From positions 1-31,136 of the forward strand of contig JAUZTG010000043.1 of the NCBI GenBank assembly GCA_030734395.1: 31,136 bases of DNA, written 5' to 3'. Below, piece by piece: positions 26,448 to 31,136 of the stretch. The DNA is from Sarocladium kiliense (taxonomy: Eukaryota > Ascomycota > Sordariomycetes > Hypocreales > Sarocladiaceae). The notes beneath the pieces are model-generated. The model was not told where the DNA came from. It made no database searches and saw only the letters and a program-made list of their open reading frames with translations. The stretch's first letter is position 1; the number at the start of each line of letters is the position of its first letter. A program made the translations under genes and the position numbers.

Positions 26448-27438
26448 ATGGCTCTTCAGCAGCACCAGTCGATCATTACAGCAAGCCTGGCGATTTTCGC
26501 TGTTGGTGCACTCTGCTATCTCTTTCGATCCAAGGGCGTTGCTGTATGGCAGAAGGCTCGATTGGATTTCTTCGCCGTATTACATCTCCTGTTTGTCATA
26601 CTCCTTATCTGCTATGTGGCGCTTGAGAAGGAACTCTTCGCTACTGCGTTGATGGTATTGGCCTTCTCAGCATTCCTCGGCATCAATGCAAGTCTTCCAA
26701 TGTATTTCTTCCCAAGGTAGCACTGACAAGGGTTCAGGTTCTTTTAGTGCTGCTGCCGATGGCCCTGTCTATGTTACAGGCTGCGGACAGAGTCGTGCGT
26801 GTTTATGTTTGGCTTACTGCTGGAATAGCCTCGATCTTGGTCGTAATCATACTCGTCTTGGGTGGTTTGCAATGGCGGTTATCTGGTGTGGATTGGATAT
26901 GTGTTGCGATCGATCCACTCTACTTCGCCTCGTGTTTTCTCAGTGCATACTGTGCTGCAACCACTATGTGCGGTCCGATCATCAAGACGCATAGGTTCAA
27001 CGCGATGATTCATGGGATCTCCGGGCTGGCTTCGGTAATCCTCGCGGCCTCATATGCTGTTTGGCCTCATCTATTGCACCATCGACATCTGGATCTACAA
27101 GGGTGTGTGGCAGTTCTCGATGTCTTCTTTACATGCTGGGGGCTGGAGGGCTTCAGTTGGCCCAGTTGGCCTAGCCGGACCAGCGCGGCAGATGCCGACT
27201 CCATAAGCCGGAATAGCACTGCGGTATGTACGTTTCCGATTGAGACTTGAGGCTTTGATTATTGATTGAAAACCACCTACAGAGCAGCTGCTGGGGAGAC
27301 TGGCGTGCTGGCCTACCGCCTCCTATCCGACAGACGGACGTGGAAGTAGATGCAGGCGCAGGCTCTGAGACGGCGGGAAGCCGAGGCAGTACCCGGGACA
27401 CGCCAATGGCGAATGTGTCAACGCAGTATCTAGTCTGA
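26448..27438 (+). CDS. polytopic membrane protein with GC-AG intron, three exons
   Basis: Exons are 26448-26687, 26738-27223 and 27283-27438, about 293 residues. Intron 1 (26688-26737, 50 nt) starts GCAAGT, the classic GC-AG donor, with an ACTGAC branch and TTCAG acceptor, phase 0. No GT donor nearby gives an open junction. Intron 2 (27224-27282, 59 nt) has GTATGT and CTACAG, phase 0. Six or seven hydrophobic helices are visible, among them SIITASLAIFAVGALCYLF, FFAVLHLLFVILLICYVAL, ATALMVLAFSAFLGIN, VWLTAGIASILVVIILVLGG, YFASCFLSAYCAATT and IHGISGLASVILAASYAV. A hydrophilic, Ser/Thr/Arg-rich cytosolic tail follows. The plan resembles the many fungal integral membrane proteins with rhodopsin-like topology, but no signature residues were identified. 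Around 27055-27180 another frame (FGLIYCTIDIWIYKG) also looks protein-like, so a frameshift or missed intron there is possible. Confidence 0.65.
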
Positions 27439-27490
27439 ATAGTACTATATGCATTAGTTTATTAAGCCATGGCCATCATCAAGTAAAACA

Positions 27491-27496
27491 TATAAA
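27491..27496 (+). promoter_or_regulatory. TATA box upstream of the 27624 gene
   Basis: TATAAA lies 133 bp before the ATG at 27624. Right after it is a short inverted repeat AGGCGA...TCGCCT (27497-27512). Confidence 0.4.
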
Positions 27497-27623
27497 GAGG
27501 CGATTCCTCGCCTGGGCTTTCCTATTACATTGTTTGTTCCCCTTTGACAATAACCTGGTCGTCCATTTCTAAAGCTACATTTCCTCTTGTTCATACTCAG
27601 GCTTAAGTTGAACGTCTACTACC

Positions 27624-27758
27624 ATGTGCACCCACGAGAATTATTCGTGCGGCCACTCCGCCCTGACACGCTGTCAACAGGGTCAGAACAGTAAATTCTG
27701 CAAGGGGGATAAGGTCAGAACAGCTGCAACAGTCTGGCACGTCAATGCATTGTATTAA
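27624..27758 (+). CDS. 44-residue Cys/His protein
   Basis: The ATG-started frame reads MCTHENYSCGHSALTRCQQG, then a single Cys in KFCKGDK, and stops at 27756-27758. The pattern M-C-x-H, Y-x-C-G-H and C-Q, then C, is common in small Cys/His-rich ascomycete proteins that probably bind zinc. A TATA box precedes it. A second exon cannot be excluded because GTCAGA at 27712 could be a donor. It is too short for ordinary gene finders. Confidence 0.42.
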   Translation: MCTHENYSCGHSALTRCQQGQNSKFCKGDKVRTAATVWHVNALY

Positions 27759-27962
27759 TGAGAGATTCCCAAAAACGTCTACAACTTATGCATCAACGCA
27801 TAATTTCGTGTGAATAGTATCGTATCTTGAATTGCTTCCTCGTTACGCCACCGTTGATCGACGGTCAATCATGCTGGGCATGAAACGTATAAAGCACCGT
27901 TTGCCCGTCTGGATCCTCGTCCAAAGTGGCCAAGGCTGAGCGTCAAAGCCGCACCTGCCAGC

Positions 27963-28779
27963 ATGATCGAAAGAACGCCAGAAACGTCAGAAGCCACCGC
28001 GCAGAGCAGCACCACTGGACTTGAAGGCTACTACCAAGCACAAGGCATGCAAATGCACCACAGCACTTCGGCATGGCCAAACTTAGGCGTTCCCGCCCCA
28101 CATGGTGTAGGTGACCCCCTTGAGACTTCCTGTACAACAGCATTGGGTGACACCAGGCCCTAGCAACTGAACAAAGACTGGCCGACGCCCAGATCAGACG
28201 CGGGGAGCACTAAGTTCAGAAGGCAGTGGAGAGGCAGAAAGTCGAAGCAGGCGTGCACTTCTTGCCGGAAAGGTCACGTATGGTGTGGTGAGTCGACCTA
28301 ATCAGCTCAAGCCCTTGTGTGAGATTTGAAAACTGATCGTTTCAGGGGATGAACGACCTTGTTCACGGTGCGTTTCAGTCGGAAGGGCAGATCGTTGTAG
28401 AGACGAACCCACTGCAAAGGCCAGACTCAGATCTGAAACAAGAAGAAGCACTGTACAGAGCTGGGTAGAGAGGCAAACACTATTCACGGAAATACCGAAC
28501 TACCCAGATACCTGGGGACCGCACCAAGGTTCCCTCGTACTGTACGAAAGACCAGGACCGATGCCGTTGTATGAATTTGGCTGTTCCCTCACCCCGACCT
28601 CCAACGCTTCAAATCCCGGAGTCCGTCCAACGCAACTTGGAGGACATCCTTACAGCCTCACCGCTATGAACCTAAATCAGCTCATCTTGCCAATGGAAAG
28701 TGGAGGAAGTTTTCAATCAGGCCGCCTACCATGCCAATGCGGGAATCCGCTTTGTGTCAAAATGCTTGACGGCCATTAA
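27963..28779 (+). CDS. Zn(II)2Cys6 transcription factor, compact, three exons
   Basis: Exons are 27963-28104, 28177-28287 and 28346-28779, giving 228 residues; an alternative first donor at 28111 adds two. Intron 1 (28105-28176, 72 nt) ends AACAAAG. Intron 2 (28288-28345, 58 nt) has GTGAGT and TTTCAG and splits the zinc cluster itself. Both are phase 1. The joined exons give C-x2-C-x6-C-x5-C-x2-C-x8-C with the usual basic residues before and inside (RKSKQACTSCRKGHVWC). A fungal GAL4-type binuclear cluster binds CGG-type half sites as monomer or dimer. No fungal-specific transcription factor domain (middle homology region) follows, and the protein is short. A second Cys cluster CQCGNPLC near the C-terminus is unusual. 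It is the obvious candidate regulator in the window. No target can be assigned. Confidence 0.78.
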
Positions 28780-28873
28780 GAGGGTGAGGAATGTTTCATT
28801 AATTGTCTTTATTGTTCATACATAGTTTCAGCAGAGTACCAAGCCATGTAGAACTATTGCCATCGATTTCATG

Positions 28874-28881
28874 TATATAAA
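28874..28881 (+). promoter_or_regulatory. TATA box of the 28965 gene
   Basis: TATATAAA lies 84 bp upstream of the ATG at 28965, good spacing for transcription starting near 28905-28930. Confidence 0.5.
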
Positions 28882-28964
28882 GCAGCCTTGAGGCTTTACT
28901 TCACATGGTGCCTATTCCTTGTGACTCACCACACACCTAAGGCGAAGATCTTCATTTCCACACA

Positions 28965-29753
28965 ATGCCTTACACGAAGAAAAGAAAGCCGGTTGCACGA
29001 CTACTATCCGGACATGAGAGCGAGGGCCCCTCCACTGATACGACCGATCCCACCCTGGCCACTACACCAGATAGGTCAAAGCCCTTCTCTGATGTAGCGA
29101 ATCTGAACGAATGGACGATCCATCGTACGCACGGGGTCCTAACGCTATCTTCGTCTCGCAAATGCTTAGCTTTGAAAACAGCGGATGAACATCCCGTGTG
29201 GGTTTGCCACTACCCCGTGTCCGATATATGCATCACGGACGATTGGTCGATCCTGGTCACTGCTTGGGTTGATGAGCCGCAGCCAAAGAGAAGAGCTGTC
29301 TTTCGGCGTAGTGAAGGTGTGTGGCAGTCCGCCTGGATGGACTCGGAGTCGGAGTCGGACTTGGATGTCAGGGATCAAACACGTGAATACAGCAAGCATG
29401 TCCAGGGCGGTACAAGACGGGACAACCACGACAATACCTGGACCTTCGACACTGGACAGACTGTCTCATACAAGGACGGTATGCTGTCTTTCCCATCAGG
29501 CACGCAGTTCTCGATGGAAATGGGCGCGGCCGGACCAAAGCTTCTTTTCAAGGGTGAGAGGCAGCGTCTAGCCGTTTCCCCCCGTAATGAACCGTTCATG
29601 CTTGAGCTGTATGCGGCTGATGGGATTCGAAGCCATGAGCTGTACCTGAGGGACGAGGCACGGGCAGTTGACTTCTTTGACGAATCACTTTATGTTGAAG
29701 AGAGGAACACCGCCCGTCTTGCAGCGTATCAACCTTTTCGGGGTGATATGTAG
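28965..29753 (+). CDS. unknown 262-residue protein, single exon
   Basis: One uninterrupted frame starts at ATG 28965 (CACAATG context) and follows a clear TATA box. The N-terminus is basic and Thr/Asp/Pro-rich (MPYTKKRKPVARLLSGHESE), perhaps with a nuclear signal at KKRK. From about residue 45 the sequence is rich in short beta-like segments (NEWTIHRTHGVLTLSSSRK, VWVCHYPVSDICITDDWSIL), interrupted by an acidic Ser/Glu/Asp stretch. Another strand-rich half follows (TWTFDTGQTVSYKDGMLSFP) up to the end. The alternation suggests a beta-sandwich or jelly-roll-like fold. No catalytic or binding motif and no family were recognised. Confidence 0.65.
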   Translation: MPYTKKRKPVARLLSGHESEGPSTDTTDPTLATTPDRSKPFSDVANLNEWTIHRTHGVLTLSSSRKCLALKTADEHPVWVCHYPVSDICITDDWSILVTAWVDEPQPKRRAVFRRSEGVWQSAWMDSESESDLDVRDQTREYSKHVQGGTRRDNHDNTWTFDTGQTVSYKDGMLSFPSGTQFSMEMGAAGPKLLFKGERQRLAVSPRNEPFMLELYAADGIRSHELYLRDEARAVDFFDESLYVEERNTARLAAYQPFRGDM

Positions 29754-29930
29754 GCACAACCCGCAGCAGCGACCGCCTTGCTTTGCTGTGAAGCGTGATA
29801 GTCGTCTGCTTCGACGCTTTCTTCATCAGCCTCGACATGTTCACCGAGGCGGTGTGAAAGATTCTAGTGGGAGGCTTTCAATGGTGTTGCAGAGTCAGGC
29901 TGAAAGTCGGTGAAGGAGCGAGGCTCTAGC

Positions 29931-30663
29931 ATGGCAACAAATATCTGTCGCTGCTCCAGCTGCACGTATGCCTCCCACCTGCTTCCCATTTGCTTCTATT
30001 CACTGCGCAGATCCAGTGTCGTAGGCAATATGCCATCCCATCACAGACGCAGTCGCAACAAGCCAAGGACATCCCGAGCGAAGGCTCTCAAGAAGGCACG
30101 CCCCGGGCAGACATTGGTCCTTCGTGATCACATGCTGTCCTGGGTAGATCAAGCTGGTGTCGACGCAGTATCAGCATACGCGGTCTGTCTGATTCTGTTG
30201 ACCCGCTGGGAGTGGGCAGCACCTCCCCTATGCCCAGGCTGCAGATTCGAACTTTCAGCGGCATTGCGAAGCCAATTGATCGCTCGTATTCGGAAGAGTG
30301 ATTACTTTGAACTTTCCGACATGATGTCTGGGATGAGCGTCGTCTACGACGTCTGGTGCGAATTCATCACACCAGAGAGACTCGTACGCGTTACCCTGCA
30401 TGCTGTGTATACAGATTGGGAGGTGAGAGATAAAAGCCCTGATTCTCTGACCGTCTACTGACATGCACAAGGATTACGAGGCTCTTTGCCGCCGATTTAA
30501 AACTTCATACATCCAGCGCTCGCCTGGTAGAAACACATCGTATGAACGCAGAGTTGACCGAGGATGCGGTCAGTCTTTCTTCGTTCTACTCCTTACAAGA
30601 GAGCCTGGTCTTATTGTCTGTGGGTCGGTGTATAGGCCTTCGTTGAAACCGGTTCACATGTGA
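29931..30663 (+). CDS. unknown protein, two or three exons
   Basis: The last intron is clear: 30423-30471, 49 nt, GTGAGA donor, TACTGACATG branch, CACAAG acceptor, phase 0. It joins the long exon to 30472-30663. A further 45-nt intron near the start (29966-30010, GTATGC donor, GCGCAG acceptor) is likely. It is a multiple of three, so the frame is open with or without it, giving about 227 or 212 residues. The N-terminus has CRCSSC, followed by a basic region (HHRRSRNKPRTSRAKALKKA) that looks like a nuclear or nucleic-acid binding segment. A folded region follows with CPGCR and alternating hydrophobic stretches (VVYDVWCEFITPERLVRVTL; SFFVLLLTREPGLIVCGSVY). No family recognised. Confidence 0.6.
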
Positions 30664-31136
30664 AGTCTTCTGCTGATCCCAATGTCCTATGTTACTGAAT
30701 CTAAGAAGGTTGGAAATTGTCACGCACGAGGCTGTCACTAGCAAGCTTCTGAATTAAGATCATAGGTTGCACGCTCTATGAAGCACCATCCAACGTCTGG
30801 CTCCGCAGATTTCGACCAACATTTTGCAAAGGATTACATTTGCAGTGCTTACTATATCTATGTGACTTCCCCGTATTTGTTCCACTCCGGCAGGATTACC
30901 ACAAATGTTCTCTGGATCGCCAGACTCAGCTCGGCTGGACTCTGAGTGGCCAGCCGAAGAAAAGCTTGATGAGGTCGCCTCATGTATACTTCATCTTCGA
31001 TTTCAAACTGCATGGTACGGAAAATGGATCACGTGGGATACTTGAATGGATACATTCAGCCTTATAGTTAGTAATCCCCCAAACTTTCCCTGGACTCATC
31101 GTCGACATTGACCTGCATTGACACGAAACCATGTGA
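30664..31136. other. right edge, possible partial exon
   Basis: A plus frame after a CCGGCAG acceptor-like site at 30894 reads DYHKCSLDRQTQLGWTLSGQ on to a stop near 31067, but no upstream exon or ATG is tied to it. The rest is intergenic as far as can be seen. The window ends without a clear gene boundary. Confidence 0.25.

Noticed and set aside
26179..26652. Plus-strand frame of 157 codons overlapping the membrane gene
   Set aside because: GTG start in promoter sequence, out of frame with the well-supported three-exon membrane protein.

Overview
The window looks like a gene-dense, accessory-type region of a filamentous ascomycete (Pezizomycotina) nuclear genome. The evidence is many short spliceosomal introns, mostly 43-72 nt, with GTRNGY-type donors, CTRAY-like branch points and YAG acceptors. 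It also carries a Zn(II)2Cys6 regulator, a Ulp1-type peptidase, a fungal PD-(D/E)XK-like protein and a remnant that looks like a DUF3435 tyrosine recombinase. No rRNA, tRNA, CRISPR array or bacterial operon signal was seen. Most genes are split, so the coordinates below are splice models built by matching reading-frame phase across intron signals. They are inferences from sequence, not transcript data.

Left part (1-5.7 kb): an AATC microsatellite runs into a large complex minisatellite. It is followed by a PD-(D/E)XK nuclease-like gene on the minus strand and a broken DUF3435/zinc-finger remnant on the plus strand. DUF3435 proteins include the captains of giant Starship transposons, so this may mark an old mobile element. 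Two small unknown genes then converge with overlapping 3' ends, and an AT-rich minisatellite sits just upstream of one of them.

Middle (6-14.6 kb): small unknown genes. Two minus-strand genes (6673-7572 and 9670-10873) share an unusual plan, one transmembrane helix in the first coding part followed by a soluble domain of unknown type. There is a small zinc-ribbon protein gene (8091), a doubtful Cys/His-rich locus (9.1-9.5 kb), a two-exon helical protein gene (11266), a divergent pair (12401-13284 and 13462-14040) and a small convergent gene (14055-14397).

14.6-19.1 kb: the most recognisable module. An Hsp70-like gene and a Ulp1/SENP-like cysteine peptidase gene are divergently transcribed from a 182-bp gap. 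The peptidase has all of its catalytic residues and a long C-terminal coiled coil.

Right part (19.5-31.1 kb): mostly unknown proteins. They include a 329-residue two-exon protein, an 866-residue three-exon protein with an acidic repeat and a duplicated C-terminal motif, and a polytopic membrane protein with a probable GC-AG intron. A perfect 17-bp hairpin lies between the last two. A 44-residue Cys/His protein, a compact three-exon Zn2Cys6 regulator and two further unknown genes follow. A pathway linking these genes cannot be read from the sequence. The best candidates for functional partnership are the Hsp70/Ulp1 pair and the two single-pass membrane proteins.
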